Notes: generated by a model not told the origin, from the sequence alone. A DNA stretch of 64,000 bases from Nitrosopumilus sp. Nsub (GCF_001541925.1 NZ_LQMW01000008.1:78996-142995), one strand, 5' to 3'; shown: positions 55,645 through 64,000, counted from the first letter of the stretch. Program-made: numbers and translations.

Positions 55645-56841
55645 TTAGATTGTAAACCATCCTGATTTCATATATGACAAAGCAATATTGAGACCAAATA
55701 AAATGAACGTGAATGCGTAAATTACCCACATTGTCATTTTAACTGCTTTTTCTGACATTCTTTTATCAATAATGATATGAATGAATTTTCCACCGTCTAG
55801 AATTGGTAACGGCAACATGTTGATTATTCCAATGAAAAATGAAATCATCCATAACCATAACAAGAACATTGAAACAGTTGGATCATTCCATTCAATGAAA
55901 TTCATTACAGGTTTGTATGCAAACGAATTATCTCTCATAATTCCAATTAATCCTCTTTCAGGATCATCTGGTGCTGGCATTACTAGTAATTCAAAATTCA
56001 TTGGTTGACCTTCTCTAAGTATTGAAACAGTAGCAGTTTCACCTGGATTCAAACTAGGGAAATCCGCAGGCACAAGAATCGGTATGTCATTTATTGAAGT
56101 AATAATGTCATTTGCAAGTAATCCTGCTTGTTCAGCTCCTGAATTTTCTATAATTGAAAGTATCAAAACGCCTTCAGGTAATTCGTAAAATGTACTCAAT
56201 AGTGGTTCTGGAACAACCATTGCAAAAAATGGATTTGTTAATAGAATAAGTCCTAACACAAATGCAAACAAAACATTTGATGTTGCGCCTGCTCCAATTA
56301 CTCTTAATTTTGAAATCTTTTTTGCTTTTTCAAATTCTTCTTCATCTGGTTCAACAAAACCTGCAAACATTGCAATAAAAATTGCAAAACCACCTGTCTT
56401 GATTCTAATCTTTTCAAGTGCTGCTACAATTCCATGTCCACCTTCATGCATTACAAGTACAATTGGAATAGAAAGTAAAAAGTAGGTAATTGCTGGTGCT
56501 GAAGTTAATGTAACACCCGGAATTAATACGGTTAATTCATTAAATTCTGATTGTGCGACAAAAAAGTTTGAAACATTATTTAGTAAAAACCAAAATGCAA
56601 AACCCATCATTATGAACCCTGCAATAACACTAACATTTGCAAATACAGATACTGCTGATCTTGTTCTGCCGAGAATTTTTATTAAAAGTTCATTGACTCC
56701 TTTATTTTTATAAACTAGACTGTATGCCTTTATTTCAAAACCAAATCGCTCTAATTTTAGAGCCTTGGCTGATATGAAAATAACTACCCAAGCCATTAAG
56801 ACATAGATTATCGAATTTTCTGTAATAAAATCAAGTTCCAA
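55645..56841 (-). CDS. Site-2 protease family M50 metalloprotease with PDZ domain
   Basis: The 398-residue membrane protein has the zinc motif LVMHEGGHGIVAAL (HExxH as HEGGH, about 130-143), helices before and after, a PDZ-like insertion (about 225-290: VLILSIIENSGAEQAGLLANDIITSIND in pieces) and the third ligand motif NMLPLPILDGGKF (LDGG). It cleaves substrates inside the membrane, usually in signalling or in removal of anchors. Length is normal. It is divergent from cutA. Confidence 0.93.
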   Translation of the reverse strand: MELDFITENSIIYVLMAWVVIFISAKALKLERFGFEIKAYSLVYKNKGVNELLIKILGRTRSAVSVFANVSVIAGFIMMGFAFWFLLNNVSNFFVAQSEFNELTVLIPGVTLTSAPAITYFLLSIPIVLVMHEGGHGIVAALEKIRIKTGGFAIFIAMFAGFVEPDEEEFEKAKKISKLRVIGAGATSNVLFAFVLGLILLTNPFFAMVVPEPLLSTFYELPEGVLILSIIENSGAEQAGLLANDIITSINDIPILVPADFPSLNPGETATVSILREGQPMNFELLVMPAPDDPERGLIGIMRDNSFAYKPVMNFIEWNDPTVSMFLLWLWMISFFIGIINMLPLPILDGGKFIHIIIDKRMSEKAVKMTMWVIYAFTFILFGLNIALSYMKSGWFTI

Positions 56842-56884
56842 ACTAATTGTTAATTTTTTAAAGTACGGGCATTTATCGGTTACT

Positions 56885-57196
56885 GTGAAACCAGTGTTTA
56901 TCGTATCTACATATCCTAATAAAAAATCAATTTTAAAAATTGCTAATGAATTTATTAAAAATAAGACTATAGCATGTGTTAATATTTCAAAAATTGATTC
57001 TGTATATTCCTGGAATGGGAAAATTCAAAATTCACCAGAATATATTGCAATATTCAAAACTGTGACAAAAAATAAAATTAATCTCAAAAAGATAATTGAA
57101 GAAACTCATCCATATGATGTTCCTGAAATAGCAGAAATTGATGTTACTTCAATAAATAAATCATATCTGAACTGGTTAATTGAATCAACAAATTAA
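56885..57196 (+). CDS. cutA: CutA divalent-cation tolerance protein
   Basis: The 103-residue protein starts at GTG. It has the CutA pattern: FIVSTYPNKKSILKIANEFI, CVNISKIDSVYSWNGKIQNSPEYIAIFKT (in pieces), the EETHPYDVPEIAEIDV motif and the final YLNWLIEST. CutA forms trimers; it is linked to copper tolerance in bacteria but its role is uncertain. Its stop shares TTAA with convergent pelA. Confidence 0.95.
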   Translation: MKPVFIVSTYPNKKSILKIANEFIKNKTIACVNISKIDSVYSWNGKIQNSPEYIAIFKTVTKNKINLKKIIEETHPYDVPEIAEIDVTSINKSYLNWLIESTN

Positions 57197-58236
57197 GTCT
57201 CTAATGAATATCGTAGCAAAGAAACTATTCCACCTAAACCTGTAACTCTTAATCCGATATCTGTAGACGAGTCAACACTGTAAATTTTAACTCCTTTATT
57301 TTCTACATCATTTAGAAAATCCATTATTTCTTGTTCATTATTATCTTGAATTATTTTATCTGAAAAAACTAATGATTCTACAGCACCGATTTGATTAGCT
57401 TCCGACGTTTCATTATACCCCATTGTGAATTTTTTACTTTTTTTATTAGCAAGAATCATTATTTCATCAATTATTGCTGCAGCTTTTGCTAATTTACTAT
57501 CTGACATTATTTCATGCATTGTTTGAGATTTTGTAAATGTGTAAATCCCATCTTCTCCACCTGAGTCTACTCCATCAACAACTTGAATTTTATATTTTTG
57601 TAATTTTTGTAAATGATTTGCAAATCTTTTTTTTGTTTCACCTGGGCCAAAAATTACTATCATGTCACCCTCTTTCAAAATGGAATTTACTGCTTGATGT
57701 ACATGTTCAAAAAATTTTTCAATTTTAAAACTAGTTTTGTATCTCTTACCCCCTGATCCAGAATAAATATTGGGCATGAATTCTAAATGGGTTCCTCTTA
57801 ATCTTGCAATTCCACAATCTGCAGTATCAATTGCAATTAGGACAAAACTAACTTGATTATTACTTGATTTCAAAAGTTTTTTTTCAACTGGTAACCATTT
57901 TTTCTTTGAAATTGTTATTCCATCATTTAATTCTAAAATAAATGAATGATGTGAACCATGTGGTACTGATTCGTTACTTGATTCAGAAATTATTCCACTT
58001 ATTCTTAATTTATCTAAAACTTCATCAAGAGAAATTTTTTCTACCGTTAGTGCAATTCTAATTTTAATTCTTTCACCTTTATCTGGTCTTGCATATTCTT
58101 TATCTTGTTTTAAAACTCTAGTTGTATCTCCGATTACTTTATCATTTTGTCTAATTATTCGTCGTAAATTCAATAAATCTTCGGAATCTTCAGGAATAAC
58201 TGAAATTAAATTTTCATCTATTGTTTTTGTAATCAT
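57193..58236 (-). CDS. pelA: Pelota/Dom34 ribosome rescue factor
   Basis: The 347-residue protein has the three eRF1-like domains. The N domain is Sm-like (RRIIRQNDKVIGDTTRVLKQ, then RIKIRIALTVEKI). The central domain has VLIAIDTADCGIARLRG and IVIFGPGETKKRFANHL. The C domain ends DIGLRVTGLGGIVSLLRY. The GGQ motif of eRF1 is absent, as expected. With aABCE1 and an EF1A-like partner it splits stalled ribosomes. RqcH in this window acts later in the same process. Confidence 0.97.
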   Translation of the reverse strand: MITKTIDENLISVIPEDSEDLLNLRRIIRQNDKVIGDTTRVLKQDKEYARPDKGERIKIRIALTVEKISLDEVLDKLRISGIISESSNESVPHGSHHSFILELNDGITISKKKWLPVEKKLLKSSNNQVSFVLIAIDTADCGIARLRGTHLEFMPNIYSGSGGKRYKTSFKIEKFFEHVHQAVNSILKEGDMIVIFGPGETKKRFANHLQKLQKYKIQVVDGVDSGGEDGIYTFTKSQTMHEIMSDSKLAKAAAIIDEIMILANKKSKKFTMGYNETSEANQIGAVESLVFSDKIIQDNNEQEIMDFLNDVENKGVKIYSVDSSTDIGLRVTGLGGIVSLLRYSLET

Positions 58237-58268
58237 ATTATTAAAATAATTTACAAAAAGTAAAGTGT

Positions 58269-58709
58269 TTAGTTTGTAGTTTCACTAGTTTTCTCTTCTT
58301 GTGATTTTTTCTTTAGATAATTTTCAACCCAATCTAAAGTAAGAACACCTGCTTCTGCTAGATTTGTTAAAGAATTTGGAGAAGCTTCACCTGTCACTTT
58401 ACCTTCCATTCTTCTAATTTGTCTCCATTTTAGTGATGTATTTCCGCTTTTTGAATTATAAATTATTCCAAGTACATCTCTTGCATTCATAAATTTGATA
58501 TCTCTGATTTTTTTCAGCGTTACTTTATCAGCTGCTTCTACGTATATTGCACCCAAATTATCTTCTCTTTCTGCAAATACCTCTGAATCTTCTAAATAAC
58601 TTCTTGGTGCATAAGATTTACACGTACTAGAAATGATAAATCTTCTAAAACTTTCTAATGTTGCAGGCGTGCTGATTGTGACCATTTTGTTTAACTTACT
58701 ATTTGCCAT
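58269..58709 (-). CDS. Uncharacterised 146-residue protein
   Basis: I do not recognise this family. The protein is basic in the middle (LKKIRDIKFMNARDV, then WRQIRRMEGKVTGE) with a Glu/Thr-rich tail (KKKSQEEKTSETTN). A mixed alpha/beta pattern is visible: VTISTPATLESFRRFIIS, GAIYVEAADKVTLKKI. There are no membrane helices or metal motifs. It is 32 bases upstream of pelA on the same strand, so co-expression with ribosome rescue is possible. The C/D box RNA lies on the other strand upstream. Confidence 0.7.
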   Translation of the reverse strand: MANSKLNKMVTISTPATLESFRRFIISSTCKSYAPRSYLEDSEVFAEREDNLGAIYVEAADKVTLKKIRDIKFMNARDVLGIIYNSKSGNTSLKWRQIRRMEGKVTGEASPNSLTNLAEAGVLTLDWVENYLKKKSQEEKTSETTN

Positions 58710-58760
58710 TTATCAAGCTTCTTGAAAGACTCAAAAGGAATATCACTAAAAACTGCCTTA

Positions 58761-58818
58761 CAGGCTGTGATGTTCCTATCCCTCTGATTAATGATGAGGA
58801 TCTTGAGTTCTGAGCCTG
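58761..58818 (+). ncRNA. C/D box small guide RNA
   Basis: The 58-base region has all four boxes in order. Box C is GTGATGT (58767-58773, one mismatch to RTGATGA), D' is CTGA (58784-58787), C' is ATGATGA (58791-58797, exact) and D is CTGA (58810-58813). A perfect 6-bp terminal stem closes it, CAGGCT (58761-58766) with AGCCTG (58813-58818). The guides are 10 bases (58774-58783) and 12 bases (58798-58809). Targets, 2'-O-methylation sites in rRNA or tRNA, were not found. It lies in the divergent gap before yjbQ. Confidence 0.75.
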
Positions 58819-58855
58819 CTAAATCACTTTAATTGGTGATTAGTCTTGAAAAATT

Positions 58856-59275
58856 ATGAAATCATTAACCAAACATCTTACATTTAATATTAAATCACGA
58901 AGAGGATTTGTCAATATTACTCCTGATATACGAAAATTAGTGGATCAAAGTAAAGTCCAAGAAGGATTATGTCTTGTTAATGCTATGCATATCACTGCAA
59001 GTGTATTCATCAATGACAATGAAGATGGATTACTTTATGACTATGAAAAATGGTTAGAAGAATTAGCACCTCATTCTCCAATTGAACAATACAAACACAA
59101 TGATACTGGAGAAGATAATGCTGATGCACATCTAAAAAGACAAGTGATGGGACGTGAAGTAGTTGTTGCAATTACAAATGGTAAATTAGATTTTGGTCCA
59201 TGGGAACAAATTTTCTATGGTGAATTTGACGGTAAAAGACCAAAAAGAGTTTTAGTTAAAATTATTGGGGAATAA
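58856..59275 (+). CDS. YjbQ/UPF0047 family protein
   Basis: The 139-residue protein has [46 protein letters not shown] (in pieces), with the conserved His, then [46 protein letters not shown] (in pieces). These are UPF0047 signatures. Some members have weak thiamin phosphate synthase activity; the true role is unknown. It lies just downstream of the C/D box RNA on the same strand. Confidence 0.93.
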   Translation: MKSLTKHLTFNIKSRRGFVNITPDIRKLVDQSKVQEGLCLVNAMHITASVFINDNEDGLLYDYEKWLEELAPHSPIEQYKHNDTGEDNADAHLKRQVMGREVVVAITNGKLDFGPWEQIFYGEFDGKRPKRVLVKIIGE

Positions 59276-59279
59276 TTTT

Positions 59280-59444
59280 CTATCCGAAATCTGCGTCACG
59301 TTTTTGACTTTGTGATTCATTCTTTCTTGCAGCATCTCTAAATGCATCATCGTGGTTTTGAGGTCCATGTTCACATTTTACACATGCAATTTTAAAACCA
59401 TCTTCATTTTTAACATAGGTCTCACATCCACAAAAACACGCCAT
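59280..59444 (-). CDS. 54-residue zinc-binding protein
   Basis: ATG at 59444, TAG ending at 59280. The N-terminus MACFCGCETYV has three cysteines in CxCxC spacing and a CVKC pair follows at about 21-24, enough for a zinc site. The rest is a charged tail (HDDAFRDAARKNESQSQKRDADFG). It ends 4 bases from the convergent yjbQ gene. Function unknown. Confidence 0.6.
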   Translation of the reverse strand: MACFCGCETYVKNEDGFKIACVKCEHGPQNHDDAFRDAARKNESQSQKRDADFG

Positions 59445-59486
59445 GATTTATCTAATTTTTAATATGATATATCTTTTGGGATATTT

Positions 59487-59936
59487 TTAATTTTTTTTGC
59501 AACATTCACCCATTGGAATTTCGCGGTCATGTGGACTTTTTCTTGGGTGATTTAACATTGTACATAATGCATCTGTGAATTGTTTATTCATATGATGCTC
59601 AATTCCACATACCATTTCTTCATCAATTTCTACTTTTAATGCACTATCCATTAAGACTTCTAATAATCTACTATTTCTGATCATACTTGCACCAATTGAT
59701 TCTCCTTCTTCTGTAAGATTTACACCTGCTTTGTTGTACTCTACAAGATTTTTAGTATTTAATTTTTTTAACATTTGAACTACACTTGGTTGTCTAATAT
59801 TGAGAATTTTTGCAATTGTACTAATTTTAACATCATCACCTCTTTCTCTAATATGCCAAATTGCTTTAAGATACATTTCAACGTGTTCTGCTTCTGCAGT
59901 TCCAACAAACAGTTTTTCTTCATCACGTATATCCAT
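59487..59936 (-). CDS. DtxR/MntR-family metal-dependent transcriptional regulator
   Basis: The 149-residue protein has an N-terminal winged helix (AEHVEMYLKAIWHIRE, TIAKILNIRQPSVVQMLKKL) and the dimerisation/metal domain (EVDEEMVCGIEHHMN in pieces, CTMLNHPRKSPHDREIPMG). It has the family Cys and His metal ligands. It would control iron or manganese homeostasis. There is no SH3-like C-terminal domain; the tail ends GECCKKN. It lies 2 bases after trmB-like gene, so the pair is an operon. Confidence 0.9.
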   Translation of the reverse strand: MDIRDEEKLFVGTAEAEHVEMYLKAIWHIRERGDDVKISTIAKILNIRQPSVVQMLKKLNTKNLVEYNKAGVNLTEEGESIGASMIRNSRLLEVLMDSALKVEIDEEMVCGIEHHMNKQFTDALCTMLNHPRKSPHDREIPMGECCKKN

Positions 59937-59938
59937 AA

Positions 59939-60745
59939 TTACACCTTCTTTGAATCTTTTAATAAATATTCAAAATATTGTCGTGCAAATCCTGCTAAAC
60001 CAATATGATCTGCCCAAATTGCAATGATATCTGATGAATTTTCGCCTGCAATTTCTGGACCTAATAAAATCACAACATATCTTTTATCTGAAATTATGCC
60101 TCCTCCAAACAATCCTTTCTTAATTTTAACATCTGCAACTCTTTTAATTGACGTAATTGATTCTTTATCGATTTTATCTGATGTGAGAATTGTAATTTTT
60201 ACTCCTTTGTCATGTAGTGCTCTTAGTTTAGGTAATGCTTGTTTAACTAATTCTATACCGACTTCTGGCAGTGTGATCATTACTTCATCTCTACAACTAT
60301 CTACCATCTCCAAAATTTTTGCTGTAATGTTTACTGCTCCTGACAAAACCCATATGTCTGGTCTTTCACTCGTTCCACTTTTTTCATATATGGGTACTAG
60401 TTCATTTAAAATTACATTTTGATTTTGTAAAAAGTCACTTTCCATTTTTTGTTTTGTACTTTCTACCCCTGTTGCTGGTGACTTTGCAAAATATTTTGTT
60501 GGTCTTGAATCATCTGATCCGATCCATCCTTTTTCTTCTAATGTTCCTAGTACTTCGTAGATTTTTGAATATGGCACACCTGATTTCTGACTAAGATCTG
60601 ATGCTGTCATTTCTCCTGACTTTAGTAGTGCAGAAAATGTTTTGATTTCATAACTTGTAAGACCTATTTTTTCTAGAGACTTTTTTGTTTTATCTGATAT
60701 GCTCATCCGATCTAATCGATCAGTTTTGATATTTAAACCACTCAC
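59939..60745 (-). CDS. TrmB-family transcriptional regulator
   Basis: The protein has 268 residues from a GTG start; an ATG 13 codons later (MSISDKTKKSLEKIG) is an alternative. Residues about 20-90 form the TrmB winged helix (IGLTSYEIKTFSALLKSGEMTASDLSQ in pieces, PYSKIYEVLGTLEEKGWI). The rest resembles the phospholipase D-like/TrmB effector domain (VMITLPEVGIELVKQALPKL, VKITILTSDK), with no sugar-specific motif visible. It is divergent from tes, with a palindrome in the shared promoter. Confidence 0.9.
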   Translation of the reverse strand: MSGLNIKTDRLDRMSISDKTKKSLEKIGLTSYEIKTFSALLKSGEMTASDLSQKSGVPYSKIYEVLGTLEEKGWIGSDDSRPTKYFAKSPATGVESTKQKMESDFLQNQNVILNELVPIYEKSGTSERPDIWVLSGAVNITAKILEMVDSCRDEVMITLPEVGIELVKQALPKLRALHDKGVKITILTSDKIDKESITSIKRVADVKIKKGLFGGGIISDKRYVVILLGPEIAGENSSDIIAIWADHIGLAGFARQYFEYLLKDSKKV

Positions 60746-60759
60746 GACTATTTACTAAA

Positions 60760-60794
60760 TTCCACACGGGGGTAAGTGTGAAACAGATTATATA
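60760..60794. promoter_or_regulatory. Palindromic operator and TATA box between trmB-like and tes
   Basis: TTCCACAC (60760-60767) and GTGTGAAA (60776-60783) form an inverted repeat with one mismatch in eight and an 8-base spacer. A TATA box (TTATATA, 60788-60794) follows immediately, about 30 bases before the tes ATG at 60823. The position suggests regulation of tes, and perhaps of trmB-like itself, by a protein bound at the palindrome. TrmB is the natural candidate, by inference. Confidence 0.5.
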
Positions 60795-60822
60795 CTGTTT
60801 TTTGAGAAATTTAGATACAAGC

Positions 60823-62487
60823 ATGGCACTAATTCAGATTTCTAATCAATCCAGTAAGAATTTGGGTAAAAAATCTACTATTAGATTTACTCAAAGTATC
60901 TGCCCTGATTGTAACATGATTTTGGATGCTGAGGTATTTGAAAGAGATAGCCAAGTTTTCATGTCAAAAATTTGTCCAACTCACGGTGAATGTGAGGAAT
61001 TATACTTTGGTTCTTATGAAATGTACAAAAAATTCAGTACTTACTGGATGGATGGTAAAGGTGCACATTCTCCAAATGTAATGATTGACAAATGTTCTTG
61101 TCCAAATAACTGTGGCTTGTGTTCTAATCACTTATCTCACAGTGGATTAGCAAACATGATTGTAACTAATAGATGTGATTTAACATGTTGGTATTGTTTC
61201 TTTTATGTAAAGAAAGGACTTGAAGGTGCTTACATGTACGAACCAGATCATACTCAAGTTAGAGGTATGATGAAAACTCTAAGAGCAGAAAGACCAATCC
61301 CAGGAAACTCTATGCAAATTACTGGTGGTGAACCAATGCTCAGAGATGATATTGCTGATGTTATTAAAATAATGAAAGAAGAAGGTGTTGACCATATTCA
61401 GATGAATACAAATGGTATTAGACATGCTATGGATCCTGAAGCAGCAAGAGAAGTTAGACTTGCTGGATGTAACAACTTGTATCTTTCATTTGACGGTGTA
61501 ACTGCAAGAACAAATCCTAAAAATCACTGGGAGATTCCATATGCTCTTGATAGTTGCAGAAAAACAGGTACTACTGTTGTATTTGTTCCAACTGTAATCA
61601 AATCAATTAATGATCATGAATTAGGTGGAATTATTAGATATGCACAAAAGAACATGGATGTCGTTCACGCTGTTAACTTCCAACCAGTATCATTAACTGG
61701 TAGAATGGGTAAATCTGAACGTGAAAAATATAGAATCACCGTTCCTGATTGTGTTCAAAGAATTGAAGAACAAACCAACGGTGAAGTAACTGTTGATGAT
61801 TGGTTCCCAGTTCCAAGTTGTATGCCATTAACTAATGTTATTGAAGCATTCTCAAGTAAACCAAAATACGAATTATCTATTCACTTTGCTTGTGGTGCAG
61901 GAACTTACATCTTTGAAGATGCTGATACAAAGAAATTTGTTCCGTTAACTAAATTCTGTGACATTCAAGGAATGTTGGAACTCTTTGAAGATAAAGCAGA
62001 AGAAATTCGTTCTGGTAAAAACAAGTACTTTACAATGCTTGAAGTTGTAAGAAAACTCAAAGGCTTTGTTGATACTAAAAAACAACCAGCAGGATTAGAT
62101 TTAGCAAAAATGTTTGGTAATATTCTCATGAAGAGATCATTTGATTCAGTTGGTTCATGGCACGTCAAAGGATTATTCCTTGGTATGATGCACTTTCAAG
62201 ACAAATACAATGAAGATTTAGAGAGATTACAAAGATGTGATATTCACTATGTTACACCAGATCTTAGAATAGTTCCATTTTGTGCATTTAATGTAATTCC
62301 AGAATGGTATAGAGATAGAATCCAAAAGAAATATTCTATTACTGTAGAGGAATGGGAAGAACGTGAAGGTGTAAAGCTTGAAGATGGTCTATACAGAGGC
62401 CTTATGAGACGTGGAGCCGGTGATGAACTTGCAGCAGGTTGTGCTAAGAGTGAAATGTTCCATCAAGCATCACAAGCAACAATGTGA
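60823..62487 (+). CDS. tes: Radical SAM tetraether lipid synthase (Tes)
   Basis: I chose the ATG at 60823 (MALIQISNQ, 554 residues) because the TATA box at 60788-60794 lies inside the extended frame and gives a short leader. The radical SAM cluster is Cys118, Cys122, Cys125 (CDLTCWYC). An N-terminal ribbon (CPDC, ICPTHG) and a CSCPNNCGLCSNH segment precede it; these extra cysteines and the C-terminal cysteines (QRCDIH, FCAFN) are typical of Tes. Tes joins two archaeol chains at their ends to make GDGT lipids, the main membrane lipids of this group. Identification is by family resemblance. Confidence 0.85.
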   Translation: MALIQISNQSSKNLGKKSTIRFTQSICPDCNMILDAEVFERDSQVFMSKICPTHGECEELYFGSYEMYKKFSTYWMDGKGAHSPNVMIDKCSCPNNCGLCSNHLSHSGLANMIVTNRCDLTCWYCFFYVKKGLEGAYMYEPDHTQVRGMMKTLRAERPIPGNSMQITGGEPMLRDDIADVIKIMKEEGVDHIQMNTNGIRHAMDPEAAREVRLAGCNNLYLSFDGVTARTNPKNHWEIPYALDSCRKTGTTVVFVPTVIKSINDHELGGIIRYAQKNMDVVHAVNFQPVSLTGRMGKSEREKYRITVPDCVQRIEEQTNGEVTVDDWFPVPSCMPLTNVIEAFSSKPKYELSIHFACGAGTYIFEDADTKKFVPLTKFCDIQGMLELFEDKAEEIRSGKNKYFTMLEVVRKLKGFVDTKKQPAGLDLAKMFGNILMKRSFDSVGSWHVKGLFLGMMHFQDKYNEDLERLQRCDIHYVTPDLRIVPFCAFNVIPEWYRDRIQKKYSITVEEWEEREGVKLEDGLYRGLMRRGAGDELAAGCAKSEMFHQASQATM

Positions 62488-62562
62488 ATGTAGTTTTTTT
62501 ATAACAAATTTTACTTAATTTACAAAGAGTAATAATAATTCTATATGTAATTAATTTAAATA

Positions 62563-64000
62563 ATGATACAAGTCCAATTGTTCAAAATAGGGAATTTTAA
62601 TTTAAAAATAAAACATTTGGTAATAATTGGAATACTGTTTTTATCATTTTCAATATCTCTTATGCTTCGTTCACAAGTTTTAGATTACGGATATGAATTA
62701 AATGAATTTGATCCATTTTTTAATTATAGAGCAACTCAGTATATTGTTGACAATGGAATAGATGCATATTTTGAATGGAACGACAGTCTAAGCTGGTACC
62801 CTAATGGTAGAGATGTCTCTGCAACTTCACAAGTATTTCTGCATTTAACAGCTGCTTCAACATATTGGATTTTTGGAGGCGGATCAGATCTATATGACTT
62901 TACTATTTTATTTCCAGTAATCTTTAGTTCTTTATCTGTAATTGTGATTTTTGCATTAGTGAGAGTTATTGGTGGTACTTCTGCAGGATTATTTTCTGCA
63001 TTACTATTTTCGATTTCAATACCACTTTTAATTAGAAGCCCACTTGGATGGTTCAAATCCGAACCACTTGGATTATTTTTGGGTCTTTTAACTGTATATT
63101 TATTCTTAAGTGGAATAAATTCATATAATAAAAAAATAGCATTTATCAAACTTGCAGCAGCTGGAATTTTTACTGCATTTTCTATTTCATCTTGGGGGGG
63201 AAATCATTTTTTTATTATTCCTATAGGCATATTCTTTTTTGCATTACCATTTTTAAGAAATGATCATAAATTCATCATATGGGCAATTCCTCTTTTTACT
63301 ATTAGTGTCCTCTTGTCATCATTTGGATTTGAAAGGATCGCTTCTAATTTTATTTTAGGATTAGGAGGACTGTCGTTAATTGCATCTACTCTATTTTTGG
63401 TATCTTGTATTTTAATTCAAACTAAAAGTTCAAACAATAAATCTAGAAATGCATTATTATTTTTAATTTCTATTTTGATAATTGTTTCAGGATTTCTAGT
63501 ACTAAATTCAGAGTCAGCATTTCTATTAGATGGTAGCCACAGATATCTTAATGCATTAAATCCATTTTTAACTAGTGTTGATCCACTTGTTGATTCTGTT
63601 GCAGAACATGCTACTCCTGATACTGGAATAATTTTTCTATTACATTCAATATTGATGATTTTTTCTGGACTAGGAATTTGGATTATTTTATCTCACAAAT
63701 CATCTGAATCACAAGTTCTTCTAAAAAATGATATGAAAGCATTTGTTATAATTTTTGGAATTACAGGTGCATATGTTAGTTCAACATTTATTCGATTAGA
63801 ACTGTTTGCATCATTATCATTAATCATTTTAGCTGCTATTTCATTATCGATTTTAACAAAAAATCTTTTTAAAATAGACCCAACTACAAAAAAATCTATT
63901 ATTTTAAAAATATCATTTGTTGGATTGATTCTCACATTATTTGTAACGCCTCTTGTTTATCCTGATCTAAATTGGATTTCAGCTATAGATTCTCCTCCTG
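62563..64000 (+). CDS. aglB: Oligosaccharyltransferase STT3/AglB, N-terminal part (runs off the window)
   Basis: The frame is open from ATG 62563 to the window end (479 codons). It has a first membrane helix, then NEFDPFFNYRATQYIVDNG, matching the first catalytic (DxD-type) motif of STT3, SWYPNGRDV, SPLGWFKSEPLGLF and SWGGNHFF segments, and about ten hydrophobic helices. STT3 transfers lipid-linked glycans to asparagine in N-X-S/T sequons of secreted and S-layer proteins. The soluble C-terminal domain with the WWDYG motif is beyond the window. Confidence 0.93.
   Translation, partial: MIQVQLFKIGNFNLKIKHLVIIGILFLSFSISLMLRSQVLDYGYELNEFDPFFNYRATQYIVDNGIDAYFEWNDSLSWYPNGRDVSATSQVFLHLTAASTYWIFGGGSDLYDFTILFPVIFSSLSVIVIFALVRVIGGTSAGLFSALLFSISIPLLIRSPLGWFKSEPLGLFLGLLTVYLFLSGINSYNKKIAFIKLAAAGIFTAFSISSWGGNHFFIIPIGIFFFALPFLRNDHKFIIWAIPLFTISVLLSSFGFERIASNFILGLGGLSLIASTLFLVSCILIQTKSSNNKSRNALLFLISILIIVSGFLVLNSESAFLLDGSHRYLNALNPFLTSVDPLVDSVAEHATPDTGIIFLLHSILMIFSGLGIWIILSHKSSESQVLLKNDMKAFVIIFGITGAYVSSTFIRLELFASLSLIILAAISLSILTKNLFKIDPTTKKSIILKISFVGLILTLFVTPLVYPDLNWISAIDSPP

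Overview
The window is a gene-dense, AT-rich stretch of an archaeal chromosome, most likely a marine ammonia-oxidising Nitrososphaerota (Thaumarchaeota), Nitrosopumilus-like. The grounds are: archaeal information-processing genes (PriS/PriL, RPA, aIF2 alpha and gamma, eS6, uL2, GatDE, Nop10, SmAP, pelota, Cdc48, 7S SRP RNA); an ESCRT-III division protein (CdvB); a tetraether lipid synthase (Tes); an Amt transporter with GlnK; a cobalamin pathway; DnaK/DnaJ/GrpE; and a bacterial-type MetK. I see no insertion sequence, prophage, CRISPR array or integrase. All gaps are below 300 bases except the one that holds the SRP RNA.

Layout. 1-5.8 kb: end of an aconitase-X (mevalonate pathway) pair, RqcH/NEMF, a small EMC6-like membrane protein, cobalamin genes cbiT-cbiL-cbiF, and a MurI-like protein without catalytic cysteines. 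5.9-12.6 kb: CdvB, then a nitrogen-signalling block: a glnK-led minus-strand operon with two single-helix microproteins, divergent amt, an FNR-type reductase and a PII-like domain fused to a probable ribbon-helix-helix. 12.7-23.6 kb: an ABC exporter, GlyRS, endonuclease IV, primase, UPF0182 protein, amidotransferase, C39-like/TPR protein, tRNA-Gly. 23.6-27.5 kb: translation genes (eS6, aIF2 gamma, PIN, Nop10, aIF2 alpha) and small zinc ribbons. 27.5-33.3 kb: second cobalamin block (cobO, cbiA, cbiC, cbiX, cbiG, cbiD). 33.3-42.8 kb: SDR, MetK-SmAP, RadB-like, RPA, a second ABC exporter, tRNA-Gln, and sugar-nucleotide/cell-surface type genes. 42.8-47.4 kb: grpE-dnaK-dnaJ, a HAD phosphatase, tRNA-Leu. 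47.4-58.7 kb: GatE-GatD, Cdc48, uL2, acylphosphatase, SRP RNA, tRNA thiolase, site-2 protease, CutA, pelota. 58.7-64 kb: a C/D box guide RNA, YjbQ, DtxR-TrmB regulators divergent from tes, and the start of the oligosaccharyltransferase STT3/AglB.

How the genes connect. Nine cobalamin genes of the early-cobalt (anaerobic-type) route lie in two blocks. RqcH and pelota together cover ribosome rescue, and Cdc48 ends in a proteasome-docking tail. tRNA-Gln and GatDE together supply Gln-tRNA by transamidation. SRP RNA, an EMC6-like protein, a site-2 protease and STT3 belong to membrane and secreted protein handling. The least explained parts are the glnK microprotein operon, the PII fusion protein with a shared TTGATTATC element, and the altered active sites of the MurI-like and CbiX proteins.

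Start codons are often TTG or GTG. Several convergent gene pairs overlap at their stop codons, so the chromosome is very compact.
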